Below are positions 54,214 through 63,613 of a stretch of 64,000 nt of DNA, piece after piece. The stretch's first letter is position 1; each line of letters opens with the position of its first letter. The position numbers and the translations under genes are program-made. This stretch comes from Thiocapsa imhoffii (GTDB taxonomy: Bacteria; Pseudomonadota; Gammaproteobacteria; Chromatiales; Chromatiaceae), in NCBI RefSeq assembly GCF_016583985.1, contig NZ_NRSD01000001.1:372001-436000 (forward strand). The letters are read 5' to 3'. The notes beneath the pieces are model-generated. The model searched no databases. It was not told the DNA's origin and saw only the letters and a program-made list of their open reading frames with translations.

Positions 54214-55706
54214 GTCGAACCGAGGTCCCCCAGCAGGGTCGCGGCCGCGAGGCGCCCCGACATCGCTGCCATCGGCACTCCGGCTCCCGGATGCGCGCTC
54301 CCCCCCGCGAGGTAGAGCCCCGGGATCTTGCTGCGAGACGGAGGCCGCGTGAAGGAGGCCCGCCACCCGTGGGAGGCCTGGCCATAGAGCGCCCCCCCGG
54401 TCGCCGGGAAGAGCTGGTTGAAGACGGCTGGCGTCGTCACGACGCGCGCCTCGGGGTTGCGGTCGACCCGCAGACCGCAACGTTCCAAGAGAGAGAATGC
54501 CCGCTGCTCGCATTGTTCGATCTCCGCGCTATCGAATGGGTGCTGGTCACCCCGGGCTGGGGCGTTGAGTAGACAGAGTAGGCGCTCAGGTCCCCGCGGC
54601 GCGCTTGCGTCGTGATCGCCGCGATCCTGCGCGCAGATATAGATAGTGCCCTCACGCGGGACCTGTGAGCGTTCGAAAATATCCGCGAACTCGCTCGGAT
54701 AGTCGCGACAGAAGAAGACACTGTGGCGCAACAAGGGGAAGCCCTCGGTCTTGGCGACGAGGCTCCAGGTGATCGCGGAGAGAGAGCGTTCGCGCGGGCT
54801 CGTCTTGGCGACTGCCCGCGTCACATCCGCGCCGAGAAACCCTTGGGCTAGGGCGGCAACATCACCATTGAAGACCACGGCATCGGCCGTGAGCGACTCC
54901 CCGTCACCCAAGCGGACGCCCCGCGCGCGTCCACGCTCGACCTGGATCTCGCTCACATCCGCGCCATAGGTGATGGTGGCACCCAAACGCTCAGCCAACC
55001 GCGCCAGCGCGACGGCCGTTTGATGCATCCCGCCTTCGACCGACCATACCCCTTGGCGTTCAACATGCGCGATCAGCATCAGGGTTGCCGGCGCGAGGAA
55101 GGGCGATGAGCCACAATAGGTCGAGTAACGCCCAAAGAGTTGGCGCAGGCGTTGATCCTCGAAATGCTCGCCGAGCGCCTGCCACAAGGTGTCGAAGGGC
55201 TTGATCTGGCGCAAGCCAGGGAAACCCTGCACGCCACAGCGACTGACGAGGCTGAGTGGATTGGGCCGCGACGAGCGGATGAAGGGTTGATCCAGGGTCT
55301 CGAAGATGGTGCGGGCGTGATCGCAGAAGCCGCGGTAGCGTTTCGCCTCGGCCGCGCCCGAGAAGTCACCGATCGCCTCAATCGTGCGCTCCTCGTCCGC
55401 ATAGAGATCGAAGCGCTCACGCTCACTCCAGGCGTGGCGTGCTAAGATCTCGAACGGACGGAGGGTCAGATAGTCCTCAAGGGCGGCGCCCGCCTCGGCG
55501 AAGATCTCATCGAAGATCCAACGCATCGTGAAGACCGTGGGGCCTGCGTCGATCCGTTGATCGCCGATTTGGATCTCGCGCATCTTGCCGCCGGGCGCCG
55601 GTGCCCGTTCGAGCACCCGCACTTCGAGACCCCGCGCGGCCAATTGCACCGCGGTGACAAGTCCGCCGATCCCGGCGCCGACGACGATCACTGTGTTGGT
55701 GGGCAT
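54210..55706 (-). CDS. crtD: Methoxyneurosporene dehydrogenase CrtD (carotenoid 3,4-desaturase)
   Basis: 498 residues. FAD-dependent phytoene-desaturase-like enzyme introducing the C3,4 double bond in the spirilloxanthin route. Dinucleotide fold NTVIVVGAGIGGLVTAVQLA at the N-terminus, DAGPTVFTMRWIFDEIFAEA near 57, and the C-terminal GLYLAGGSAHPGAGVPMAAM near 465. ATG at 55706 follows AAGAGG by about 10 bases and gives the family start; the frame is open up to 55775. The start of crtC overlaps its end. It reads from the operator region shared with crtE. Confidence 0.93.
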   Translation of the reverse strand: MPTNTVIVVGAGIGGLVTAVQLAARGLEVRVLERAPAPGGKMREIQIGDQRIDAGPTVFTMRWIFDEIFAEAGAALEDYLTLRPFEILARHAWSERERFDLYADEERTIEAIGDFSGAAEAKRYRGFCDHARTIFETLDQPFIRSSRPNPLSLVSRCGVQGFPGLRQIKPFDTLWQALGEHFEDQRLRQLFGRYSTYCGSSPFLAPATLMLIAHVERQGVWSVEGGMHQTAVALARLAERLGATITYGADVSEIQVERGRARGVRLGDGESLTADAVVFNGDVAALAQGFLGADVTRAVAKTSPRERSLSAITWSLVAKTEGFPLLRHSVFFCRDYPSEFADIFERSQVPREGTIYICAQDRGDHDASAPRGPERLLCLLNAPARGDQHPFDSAEIEQCEQRAFSLLERCGLRVDRNPEARVVTTPAVFNQLFPATGGALYGQASHGWRASFTRPPSRSKIPGLYLAGGSAHPGAGVPMAAMSGRLAAATLLGDLGST

Positions 55707-55783
55707 CGGATGCTGGCCTCTTCTTGAGATGGAGTGTGTCAGGAGGACTCGCCTGGGCGGCCACTGAGGACGCAATCCTCGGA

Positions 55784-55812
55784 TTGACGTGAATGACCTT
55801 GATGTCTATTGT
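55784..55812 (+). promoter_or_regulatory. Putative crtE promoter
   Basis: TTGACG (55784-55789), 17-bp spacer, TATTGT (55807-55812). The -10 lies inside the left PpsR operator, so repressor binding would block it. Expected start near 55819, about 55 bases before crtE. Confidence 0.5.
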
Positions 55813-55820
55813 ACATGACA
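55803..55820. promoter_or_regulatory. PpsR/CrtJ operator, left site
   Basis: TGT-N12-ACA exact match: TGT 55803-55805, ACA 55818-55820. It covers the -10 regions of both the crtE promoter and the crtD promoter. Confidence 0.85.
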
Positions 55821-55834
55821 CAATCAAGTGTCAA
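55808..55834 (-). promoter_or_regulatory. Putative crtD promoter
   Basis: On the complementary strand: TTGACA (55834-55829), 15-bp spacer, TACAAT (55813-55808). Perfect -35 and five of six -10, spacing slightly short. The -35 is part of the right PpsR operator and the -10 shares bases with the crtE -10. Confidence 0.5.
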
Positions 55835-55846
55835 CTAAAATTTACA
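55829..55846. promoter_or_regulatory. PpsR/CrtJ operator, right site
   Basis: Second exact TGT-N12-ACA: TGT 55829-55831, ACA 55844-55846, separated from the left site by 8 bases, the spacing known for cooperative CrtJ binding. A perfect dyad TGACAC-N6-GTGTCA (55816-55833) bridges the two. Confidence 0.85.
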
Positions 55847-55872
55847 TTCCGGTGACGACAGGGGACCCGGCG

Positions 55873-56739
55873 ATGGACTTCACTGCGAAAATCGAACAAG
55901 CCTTGTCCACGGCACTGGGATCGGTCATCACCGATGCTTGTCCGCCCCGTTTGGCCGAGGCCGTGCGCCATGCTGTCTTTCCGGGTGGTGCGCGGGTGCG
56001 ACCGCGGCTGTGCCTGGCTGTTGCGACGGCCTGTGGCAGCCCTGATGTCGAGATCGCCGCCGCGGTTGCGGCCTCCATTGAGTTGTTGCACTGCGCCTCG
56101 CTGGTGCACGACGACTTGCCCTGCTTCGACGATTCGCCCTTGCGCCGAGGGCTGCCCTCGGTTCATCGCGCCTATGGCGAGCCCCTTGCCGTGCTGGCGG
56201 GGGATGCTCTGATCGTGCTGGCGTTCGAGAACCTGGCCCGGGTCCTCGCGGAGGATCCGGCACGTCTTGCGCCACTGCTGCTCACGCTGGGACGCGCGGT
56301 GGGGATGCCGATGGGAATCGTGGCCGGTCAGGCTTGGGAATGTGAGCCGAAGGTGTCCGTCGCCGATTACCATCGAGCCAAGACCGGTGCCTTATTCGCC
56401 GCGGCGACCGCGGCCGGCGCGCAGGTCGCCGGTGCCGATGCCGAGGCGTGGCGCGTGGTCGGCGATCGGATCGGGGAGGCCTACCAGGTGGCCGATGACC
56501 TGCGCGATGTGGCCGCGAGTGCTCAGGAGGTCGGCAAACCGGTCGGGCGCGATGCGCTGCTCAATCGCCCAAGCGCGGCGGGTGAACTGGGTGTCGACGG
56601 TGCCGTGGATCTGCTCAAGGGGCTCGTGAAGGGGGCTGTCGAGGCGATTCCACCCTGTCCAGGTGCCGAGCAACTCGCCGCCGTGTTGGTTGCCGAATCG
56701 CGACACATCATGCCGAAGGGACTCGCGGATCGCGCCTAG
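55873..56739 (+). CDS. crtE: Geranylgeranyl diphosphate synthase CrtE
   Basis: 288 residues. Prenyltransferase making the C20 precursor of carotenoids and of the bacteriochlorophyll tail. First Asp-rich motif HDDLPCFDDSPLRRG near residue 80, FPGGARVRPRLCLAVA near 37, second Asp-rich motif YQVADDLRDVA near 208. ATG at 55873 (AGGGGA just upstream) is chosen; the frame extends to a GTG at 55828 but that would place the start inside the operators. Followed by a 189-bp gap and crtF. Confidence 0.93.
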   Translation: MDFTAKIEQALSTALGSVITDACPPRLAEAVRHAVFPGGARVRPRLCLAVATACGSPDVEIAAAVAASIELLHCASLVHDDLPCFDDSPLRRGLPSVHRAYGEPLAVLAGDALIVLAFENLARVLAEDPARLAPLLLTLGRAVGMPMGIVAGQAWECEPKVSVADYHRAKTGALFAAATAAGAQVAGADAEAWRVVGDRIGEAYQVADDLRDVAASAQEVGKPVGRDALLNRPSAAGELGVDGAVDLLKGLVKGAVEAIPPCPGAEQLAAVLVAESRHIMPKGLADRA

Positions 56740-56928
56740 TGCGCGCCGGCCACCTGCCTTCTTGCCCCGCGTCAGCAGGGCTCAGCCCTCGCACGCACCG
56801 CCAGCCGCGCGCCTCAGCCCGGTCTCGAATCGGGCCTGAGTGCACCGTCGTGGTCGCTCACGGCCCGAATTCCCGTTATCCTAGCCCGCTTCAATTTCAA
56901 ACCCTGAATTCGAACGAGGTTCCCGGTC

Positions 56929-58044
56929 GTGTCGATTTTTGATTCCTGGCTGAATATCCGCAACGGTTTGCTTGCTCGTCCTGGTTTCCAACGTTGGGCC
57001 TCGGCGTTTCCATTGACACGACCGATCGCGCAACGGCGGGCGCGTGAGTTGTTCGATATCGTCGCGGGCTTTGTCTACTCGCAGGTGTTGTTCGCCTGTG
57101 TGCGTCTGAAGTTGTTTGAGGCCCTTGCCGATGGACCACAGAGTGTTGAGGTTCTGGCCGAGCGTCTTGAATTGTCTCCCGAGGCGATGACGCGCCTGTT
57201 GCGCGCGGCGGTCAGCCTGCGGCTGGTCGCGCACTGCGCGGATCAGCGTTATGCCCTCGGCGAACTGGGTGCGGCCATGATTGGTAACCCGGGGATCTCC
57301 GCGATGGTCGAGCATCACGCCATGGTGTATGCGGATCTCGCCGATCCGGTTGCGCTCCTGCGTGGCGAGTCGAAATCGACCGCACTCTCCAGCTATTGGG
57401 CCTACGCAGCGAATGCCGAGGCGGTGCATGCTGACGATCAAGCGATCGACGGCTATACCGCCTTAATGTCGGACAGCCAATCCTTGATCGCGGGTGATGT
57501 ACTGGATGCCTATTCGCTAAAGGACCATCAGTGTCTGCTGGATGTGGGTGGTGGCGACGGCACCTTCCTGGTCGCCGCCGCGAAGCGCTGGCCCCATCTA
57601 CGGGTGATCCTCTTCGATCTGCCGGCGGTCGCCGAGCGTGCGCGCGCACGGTTCGAGCGTGAGGGACTGGGTGAGCGCGCGACCGCGGTCGGGGGTGATC
57701 TGATGCGCGACCCCTTGCCAGAGGGCGCGGACATCATCTCGCTGGTCCGTGTGCTTCACGACCACAACGACGCCGAAGTGGACGCGATCATCAAGTCGGT
57801 GCGCCGGACCTTGCCATCTGGAGGCACGCTCATGGTGGCTGAGCCGATGTCGGGGACCCCGGGCGCCGAGCCGATCGGGGACGCCTATTTCGGTCTCTAT
57901 CTCCTGGCGATGGGGAGCGGACGTCCGCGCACCCCGTTGGAGATCGAGAACATGCTGCGGTTGAATATCTTCGACCCGGTGCGCCTGGTCCCGACGGCAC
58001 GCCCGATCCTCACACGTCTCTTGGTCGCCAATCGGATGGTCTGA
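56929..58044 (+). CDS. crtF: Hydroxyneurosporene O-methyltransferase CrtF
   Basis: 371 residues. SAM-dependent methyltransferase that methylates the C1 hydroxyl made by CrtC, giving the methoxy groups of spirilloxanthin. N-terminal dimerisation/winged-helix region (RARELFDIVAGFVYSQVLFA near 38), SAM-binding motif CLLDVGGGDGTFLVAAAKRW near 202 and a catalytic-type SLVRVLHDHNDAEVD near 272. GTG start at 56929. Lies upstream of bchC in the common crtEF-bchCXYZ order. Confidence 0.93.
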   Translation: MSIFDSWLNIRNGLLARPGFQRWASAFPLTRPIAQRRARELFDIVAGFVYSQVLFACVRLKLFEALADGPQSVEVLAERLELSPEAMTRLLRAAVSLRLVAHCADQRYALGELGAAMIGNPGISAMVEHHAMVYADLADPVALLRGESKSTALSSYWAYAANAEAVHADDQAIDGYTALMSDSQSLIAGDVLDAYSLKDHQCLLDVGGGDGTFLVAAAKRWPHLRVILFDLPAVAERARARFEREGLGERATAVGGDLMRDPLPEGADIISLVRVLHDHNDAEVDAIIKSVRRTLPSGGTLMVAEPMSGTPGAEPIGDAYFGLYLLAMGSGRPRTPLEIENMLRLNIFDPVRLVPTARPILTRLLVANRMV

Positions 58045-58069
58045 ACCAACGCACGAGGCGATCCAGTTT

Positions 58070-58084
58070 GGTTACACTGTGACC
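58070..58084. promoter_or_regulatory. Imperfect palindrome upstream of bchC
   Basis: GGTTACA-C-TGTGACC, one mismatch per arm pair, 27 bases before the bchC start. It could be a regulator site or include a TACACT -10. It is not a PpsR site (TGT to ACA spacing is 14). Confidence 0.3.
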
Positions 58085-58111
58085 TCATCTTGCAACACTT
58101 CGGGCCGAACA

Positions 58112-59065
58112 GTGAATCTCGATACCATTGCCGTCGTTCTCGAGCAACCTGAATCACTGGCGCTTAAGCCACTGACACTGACGCCGCCGGGGGCGGCGGA
58201 TGTCGTCGTCGACATCGAGTGGAGCGGGATCAGCACTGGGACCGAGCGCTTGCTGTGGTCCGGGCGCATGCCGAGTTTTCCAGGCATGGGCTATCCCCTG
58301 GTTCCCGGCTACGAATCGGTTGGGCGCATCACCTGGGCCGGCGCGGAGGCGGGGCTCACCGTGGGGCAGCGCGTGTTCGTGCCGGGTGCGCGCTGCTACA
58401 ACGAAGCCCGTGGCCTCTTCGGTGGAGCGGCCTCGCGCGTGGTCGTGCCGGGAGCGCGATTGGTCGTGGTCGACGAGGCGCTCGGCGAGCAGGCGGTGCT
58501 GTTGGCCCTGGCGGCGACGGCCTATCATGCCGTGCGGAGCCTGACTGAAACGCCTCTCGATTTGATCGTCGGTCATGGGGTGTTGGGCCGTTTGGTCGCG
58601 CGCATCGCGGCACTGGCCGACGGAGCCGCGCCGGTCGTCTGGGAAACGAACCCCGAACGCGCGCACGGCGCCGAGGGCCACGGCTACGTCGTGATCGCAC
58701 CGGATCAGGATCAACGCACCGACTATCGGCGCATCTGTGATGTCAGTGGTGATGCGGGTTTGCTCGACGCCTTGATCGCCCGGTTGGCCCCAGGTGGCGA
58801 GGTCGTCCTCGCTGGCTTCTACAGTCAGCCCCTGTCGTTCGCGTTCCCCCCGGCCTTTATGCGCGAGGCGCGGATCCAGGTCGCCGCCGAGTGGCGGCCA
58901 CCTGATCTGGCCGCGGTCCAGCAGTTGGTCGACGCCGGGCGTCTCTCGCTCGCCGAACTCATCACCCATCGTCAACCGGCAAGCCGTGCCGATGCGGCCT
59001 ATCGCACGGCATTCGGTGATCCCAATTGCCTGAAGATGATCTTGGACTGGAGATCGATCTCGTGA
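58112..59065 (+). CDS. bchC: Bacteriochlorophyllide dehydrogenase BchC
   Basis: 317 residues. Zinc-less MDR-type dehydrogenase that oxidises the 3-hydroxyethyl group to 3-acetyl. LDTIAVVLEQPESLAL at the start, EWSGISTGTERLLWSGRMPS near 38 and GYPLVPGYESVGRI near 60 are typical; DLIVGHGVLGRLVARIAAL near 150 is the nucleotide fold. GTG at 58112 is chosen for similarity; a GTG at 58079 would add 11 residues. The bchX GTG overlaps the stop (GTGA). Confidence 0.94.
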   Translation: MNLDTIAVVLEQPESLALKPLTLTPPGAADVVVDIEWSGISTGTERLLWSGRMPSFPGMGYPLVPGYESVGRITWAGAEAGLTVGQRVFVPGARCYNEARGLFGGAASRVVVPGARLVVVDEALGEQAVLLALAATAYHAVRSLTETPLDLIVGHGVLGRLVARIAALADGAAPVVWETNPERAHGAEGHGYVVIAPDQDQRTDYRRICDVSGDAGLLDALIARLAPGGEVVLAGFYSQPLSFAFPPAFMREARIQVAAEWRPPDLAAVQQLVDAGRLSLAELITHRQPASRADAAYRTAFGDPNCLKMILDWRSIS

Positions 59066-60054
59066 GTGAATCCGTCAAAATTCCGACCTCGGCGCTCGGC
59101 GCGCCACGCGATCGGGCGACCACGGATGCGGTTGCCGCACCCGTGATCACCCCCACCCAGATCATCGCCATTTACGGTAAGGGCGGGATCGGCAAGAGCT
59201 TTACCCTGGCCAACCTCTCCTACATGATGGCGCAGCAGGGCAAGAAGGTCTTGCTCATCGGCTGTGATCCCAAGAGCGACACCACGACGCTGTTGTTCGG
59301 CGGTCGCGCCTGTCCAACGATCCTGGGGACTTCGAGCGAGAAGAAGCGTGCGGGGGACGCGCTGACGATCAGCGACATTTGCTTCAAGCGTGATGGCGTC
59401 TTTGCCATGGAACTCGGTGGCCCTGACGTTGGGCGGGGCTGTGGTGGGCGTGGGATCATTCATGGTTTCGAATTGCTCGAGGGCATGGGCTTCCACGAGT
59501 GGGACTTCGACTATGTCCTGCTCGACTTTCTCGGTGACGTGGTCTGTGGTGGCTTCGGTCTGCCGATCGCGCGGGATCTATGCCAGAAAGTGATTGTCGT
59601 CGGATCAAACGATCTGCAGTCGCTCTATGTGGCAAACAATGTCTGTTCGGCCGTGGAGTATTTTCGACGTCTCGGCGGCAATGTCGGCGTGGCTGGAATG
59701 GTCATCAATAAGGACGATGGGACGGGCGAAGCGCAGGCCTTTGCCGCCGCGGTCGAGATTCCGATTCTCGCGACCATTCCCGCCCATGATGAGATCCGGC
59801 GCATGAGCGCGAACTATGAGATCGTGGCGCGCCCGGATGGTCCCTGGGGTTCCTTGTTCGAGTCGCTGGCGTCCAATGTCGCGCTCGCACCACCGATCCA
59901 CCCCAAGCCGCTCGATCAGGACGGCTTGCTGGGTTTGTTCAAGGGCGATGTCGTTGGGCGTCACGTGACGCTCGAGCCCGCGCGACCGGAAGACATGTGT
60001 CCCGCGCAGGGCCTGACCAAGCCGTCGCTCGAGGTGATCTACGACGATGTCTAG
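59062..60054 (+). CDS. bchX: Chlorophyllide a reductase iron protein BchX
   Basis: 330 residues. NifH-like ATPase that feeds electrons to BchYZ, which reduces the C7-C8 bond. P-loop [20 protein letters not shown] near residue 35; cluster cysteines in GGPDVGRGCGGRGI near 130 and [15 protein letters not shown] near 168. GTG start at 59062 coupled to bchC. Overlaps bchY by 8 bases. Clearly distinct from the bchL gene in the same window (DFLGD versus DVLGD loop). Confidence 0.96.
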   Translation: MSESVKIPTSALGAPRDRATTDAVAAPVITPTQIIAIYGKGGIGKSFTLANLSYMMAQQGKKVLLIGCDPKSDTTTLLFGGRACPTILGTSSEKKRAGDALTISDICFKRDGVFAMELGGPDVGRGCGGRGIIHGFELLEGMGFHEWDFDYVLLDFLGDVVCGGFGLPIARDLCQKVIVVGSNDLQSLYVANNVCSAVEYFRRLGGNVGVAGMVINKDDGTGEAQAFAAAVEIPILATIPAHDEIRRMSANYEIVARPDGPWGSLFESLASNVALAPPIHPKPLDQDGLLGLFKGDVVGRHVTLEPARPEDMCPAQGLTKPSLEVIYDDV

Positions 60055-61552
60055 ACCAGATTCTGAAAACGGCCAGAGCGCGCCGCGTCCCGATCGGGTG
60101 CCGGCTGCTGCCGTGACGGGTGCGTCCGGTAGCGGATGTCACGGCGGGGCGGAGACCTTGCGTGCCGCCGCCGCGGCAGCCGGCAACGCGCAATTGTTGC
60201 AACGCTTCACGGCGGATTATCCCAAGGGGCCGCATGATCAGCCGCAGACCATGTGTCCGGCGTTCGGTGCCTTGCGCGTCGGGTTGCGCATGCGTCGTAC
60301 CGCCATGCTGCTGGTCGGTTCGGGGTGTTGTGTCTACGGCCTCACCTTCACCTCCCACTTCTACGGCGCGCGCCGGTCGGTTGGTTACGTGCCCTTCGAC
60401 TCCGAAACCCTGGTCTCGGGCGCCCTGTTCGAGGATGTGCGCGAGTCGGTGCTCAAACTCGCCGATCCCGCTCGTTACGACACCATCGTCGTGATCAACC
60501 TCTGCGTCCCGACCGCTTCGGGCGTGCCACTGCGCCTCTTGCCCAAGGAGCTCAACGGGGTGCGCATTCTCGGCATTGACGTGCCCGGTTTTGGGGTGCC
60601 GACACATGCCGAGGCGAAGGACGTCCTCGCTGGTGCCATGCTCCAGTATGCGCGCACCGAGGCGGAACAGGGACCGGTCCAGGCCCCGCGTGGTGGCCGC
60701 AGCGAGCGGCCAACCGTCACCCTGCTCGGTGAGATGTTTCCAGCGGACCCGGTCGGCATAGGCATGATGCTCGAGCCCATGGGGCTTGCGGCCGGGCCAG
60801 TGATCCCGACCCGGGAGTGGCGCGAGCTCTATGGTGCGCTCGATGCGCGCGTGGTCGCCGCGATCCATCCGCACTACGCCGCGAGCGCGCGCGAATTCGC
60901 CCTAGCGGGACGTCCGGTGATCGGTTCGGCGCCGGTTGGATGCGAGGGGACGGCGAGCTGGCTGGATGCGATCGGTGCTGCGTGCGGGATCGCGCAGGAG
61001 ACCATCGATCTGGCCAAGAACCGGATCCTGCCAGCCATCCGGGGAGCCCTGTCGGGCAGCCCGATCAAGGGGCGCATCACGGTTTCCGGTTACGAGGGTT
61101 CCGAGCTCCTGGTCGCGCGACTGCTGATCGAATCTGGTGCGGAGGTGGCCTATGTCGGCACGGCCTGTGCTCAGACGCCCTGGTCGGCAGCGGATCTCGC
61201 CTGGCTCGAAGAACGGGGCGTGCCGGTACGGTTTCGCGCCTCATTGGAACAGGATCTCGCGGCGGTGGAGGCACTCGCGCCGGACTTGGCGATCGGGACA
61301 ACTCCGGTCGTGCAGAAGGCAAAAGAACTCAGTATCCCCGCGCTCTACTTTACCAATCTCATCTCGGCACGCCCGCTGATGGGGCCGGCTGGGGCGGGCT
61401 CGCTGGCCCAGGTGATCAACACGGCCCTATCCAATCGGCACCGTTTCGAAACCATGCGTCGCTTCTTTGCGGGTGTGGGGACCGGCGAAACCTACGGGAT
61501 CTCGGGCGAGACCTCTGGGGTTCCTAGCGGGTCTGAGGTCAAGCCACTTTGA
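60047..61552 (+). CDS. bchY: Chlorophyllide a reductase subunit Y
   Basis: 501 residues. Catalytic subunit with BchZ. Cluster cysteines in [16 protein letters not shown] near residue 70 and [20 protein letters not shown] near 92; [15 protein letters not shown] near 300. Low-complexity Ala/Pro-rich N-terminal 45 residues. ATG at 60047 overlaps bchX; bchZ begins 25 bases downstream. Length in the family range. Confidence 0.95.
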   Translation: MSRPDSENGQSAPRPDRVPAAAVTGASGSGCHGGAETLRAAAAAAGNAQLLQRFTADYPKGPHDQPQTMCPAFGALRVGLRMRRTAMLLVGSGCCVYGLTFTSHFYGARRSVGYVPFDSETLVSGALFEDVRESVLKLADPARYDTIVVINLCVPTASGVPLRLLPKELNGVRILGIDVPGFGVPTHAEAKDVLAGAMLQYARTEAEQGPVQAPRGGRSERPTVTLLGEMFPADPVGIGMMLEPMGLAAGPVIPTREWRELYGALDARVVAAIHPHYAASAREFALAGRPVIGSAPVGCEGTASWLDAIGAACGIAQETIDLAKNRILPAIRGALSGSPIKGRITVSGYEGSELLVARLLIESGAEVAYVGTACAQTPWSAADLAWLEERGVPVRFRASLEQDLAAVEALAPDLAIGTTPVVQKAKELSIPALYFTNLISARPLMGPAGAGSLAQVINTALSNRHRFETMRRFFAGVGTGETYGISGETSGVPSGSEVKPL

Positions 61553-61577
61553 GTCCGCGAGTGAGGACGTTCCACCC

Positions 61578-63020
61578 ATGCTGATCAATGACCTCGACCG
61601 TGCTGGCGGATATTGGGGATCCGTATACGTCTTCACGGCCATCAAGGGCCTCCAGGTCATCATCGACGGACCCGTTGGCTGTGAAAATTTGCCAGTCACC
61701 GCGGTGCTGCACTACACCGATGGTTTGCCGCCCCATGAGTTGCCCGTGGTGGTGACCGGTCTCGGCGAGGAGGAGTTGGGGCAGAAGGGGACCGAGGAGG
61801 CGATGAGCCGGGCCTACGCGACCCTGGATCCGCACCGCCCCGCCGTTGTCGTCACCGGCTCGATTGCCGAGATGATCGGTGGTGGGGTGATCCCGGAAGG
61901 AACCAATATTCTCCGCTTCTTGCCAAGGACCATCGATGAGGATCAGTGGCAGAGTGCCAATCGCGCCATGTTTTGGCTCTGGAGCCAGTATGGCACGAAG
62001 AAAAAGGGCGCGCGCCCCAAGGCCCGACCGCGTACGGACGGGCAGCCGCCCCGGGTCAACATCATCGGTCCCATGTATGGCACCTTTAATATGCCGTCGG
62101 ATCTGGCTGAGATCAGACGCTTGGTGGAGGGGATCGGCGCTTGCGTCAATCAGGTGTTTCCGCTTGGCAGCCATCTAGACCGGGTGCCCGAGCTGGTCGA
62201 TGCCGATGTGAACATTTGTCTGTATCGCGAGTTCGGCCGCAGTCTCTGCGAGGCGCTTGAGAAACCCTTCCTCCAGGCTCCCATTGGTCTGCATAGCACA
62301 ACGAAGTTCCTGCGCGCGCTTGGCGAACTGCTCGGGCTCGACCCCGAACCCTTCATTGAGCGCGAAAAACACACCACCATCAAACCGATTTGGGATCTCT
62401 GGCGGTCGGTGACCCAGGACTTCTTCGGCACGGCGAGCTTCGGTGTCGTCGCCACCGAGACCTATGTGCGCGGACTGCGGCATTTTCTCGAAGACGAGCT
62501 CGGCATGCCCTGCCACTTCGCCTTCTCGCGCCAGGCGGGCGTGAAACCGGACAATGATCAGGTCCGGGACGCCGTGCAAACCAAGACGCCCTTGATCGTC
62601 TTCGGCAGTTACAACGAGCGCATGTACCTGTCGGAAATCGCTGCCCGCGCAACCTATATCCCGGCATCCTTTCCCGGGACAGTGATCCGGCGGCATACGG
62701 GGACGCCTTTCATGGGTTACGCGGGGGCGACTTATCTGATCCAGGAGGTCTGCAATGCCCTCTTCGATGCGCTCTTCCACATCATTCCACTCGGCACCGA
62801 TCTCGATAAGGTCGATGCAACGCCGGCGCGCTTCCATCGTGAGCTGCCATGGGATGATGACGCGCTTGCCGAGTTTGACCGAGTCGTCGAGGGCCAGCCG
62901 GTGCTGGTGCGGATCTCTGCGGCGAAACAACTGCGTGATGCCGCCGAGCGCGCCGCGCGTCATGACGGTGCTGCGCGGGTGCATCTGGCGCACGTGCGCG
63001 ATCAGCGTTTGACCCCCTGA
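61578..63020 (+). CDS. bchZ: Chlorophyllide a reductase subunit Z
   Basis: 480 residues. Second catalytic subunit; [20 protein letters not shown] is the canonical start, [20 protein letters not shown] near 32 carries the cluster Cys, and [20 protein letters not shown] near 340 is typical. The enzyme with BchXY makes bacteriochlorin from chlorin and may also reduce the 8-vinyl group. ATG at 61578; frame is open upstream to 61467 inside bchY. Last gene before the puf promoter region; a stem-loop follows. Confidence 0.95.
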   Translation: MLINDLDRAGGYWGSVYVFTAIKGLQVIIDGPVGCENLPVTAVLHYTDGLPPHELPVVVTGLGEEELGQKGTEEAMSRAYATLDPHRPAVVVTGSIAEMIGGGVIPEGTNILRFLPRTIDEDQWQSANRAMFWLWSQYGTKKKGARPKARPRTDGQPPRVNIIGPMYGTFNMPSDLAEIRRLVEGIGACVNQVFPLGSHLDRVPELVDADVNICLYREFGRSLCEALEKPFLQAPIGLHSTTKFLRALGELLGLDPEPFIEREKHTTIKPIWDLWRSVTQDFFGTASFGVVATETYVRGLRHFLEDELGMPCHFAFSRQAGVKPDNDQVRDAVQTKTPLIVFGSYNERMYLSEIAARATYIPASFPGTVIRRHTGTPFMGYAGATYLIQEVCNALFDALFHIIPLGTDLDKVDATPARFHRELPWDDDALAEFDRVVEGQPVLVRISAAKQLRDAAERAARHDGAARVHLAHVRDQRLTP

Positions 63021-63040
63021 ACCGGCTGGCCCTGCCTCGA

Positions 63041-63071
63041 CGCGGCGAGGGTCCGACGGGCCCTCACCGCG
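63041..63071 (+). terminator. Stem-loop after bchZ
   Basis: CGCGGCGAGGGTCC (63041-63054) pairs with GGGCCCTCACCGCG (63058-63071): 14 positions, one C-A mismatch and one G-T wobble, 3-base loop, 20 bases after the stop codon. No T-run, so Rho-independent termination is doubtful. Confidence 0.5.
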
Positions 63072-63573
63072 CTCCGCGTGAACGTCGTCTCCCTGCGCGT
63101 TCCACCCGAACGACTGCTCGAACCCGAGTCTCGTCCATCGTCAGTTCGCAATCCGGGCGTCCATCCACCGATCGGCCGTGGGCACGGGCGACCGTCCACC
63201 ACGCCTCATCTGCCGCGCCGGCTCAGCGTCCGCCAGCCGTTGAACCTAGATCCGGCCGTTGAACGGCCATCACCCAGCAGGTGAGTGTCAGATGACCCAG
63301 ATCCTCAGCGCCGTCGAACCCTTGCATGCGGCACGAAGCGGTCAACTGCCGGATCGAGATTGAAACTCTGGGTGTTCCCATCACCCCTCCGTTCCCTGTC
63401 CCAGCCCGCTTGTCCGCTACAGCCCCCGCTAGGGAGCGGCTACCCGACCCTGTTTTAGGCCGAACCCACGTCCGTGACCGCGCAAGATCGCTAGCGCGCA
63501 CGGCCCTGACACCCGTGTTGGACACCACGGACTTGTCCGTGAACAACTCGAGCGCATCTGGCGAGAAAAGATG
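63072..63573. other. bchZ-puf intergenic region
   Basis: About 500 bases without a supported gene. No frame translates to pufQ or another known puf gene. GC content is high and several short frames stay open only through composition. The region ends at the puf operator/promoter. Confidence 0.45.
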
Positions 63574-63591
63574 TGTAAATGTAGATTGACA
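63574..63591. promoter_or_regulatory. PpsR/CrtJ operator at the puf promoter
   Basis: Exact TGT-N12-ACA: TGT 63574-63576, ACA 63589-63591. The right half is the -35 element TTGACA, so binding would exclude RNA polymerase. Confidence 0.8.
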
Positions 63592-63613
63592 TCTGCGGTA
63601 GTCAAGCTAGACT
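63586..63613 (+). promoter_or_regulatory. puf promoter
   Basis: TTGACA (63586-63591), 16-bp spacer, TAGACT (63608-63613). Predicted transcription start about 63620, giving a leader of about 330 bases to pufB. Confidence 0.65.

Noticed and set aside
55828-55872. Upstream GTG as the crtE start
   Set aside because: It lies inside the PpsR operators and promoter region and adds residues unlike CrtE; ATG 55873 has a ribosome binding site.
58078-58100. TGT...ACA before bchC as a PpsR site
   Set aside because: Spacing is 14 rather than 12.
63078-63589. Short frames between bchZ and puf as pufQ or other genes
   Set aside because: No ribosome binding sites, no membrane helix and arginine/proline-rich composition typical of non-coding GC-rich DNA.
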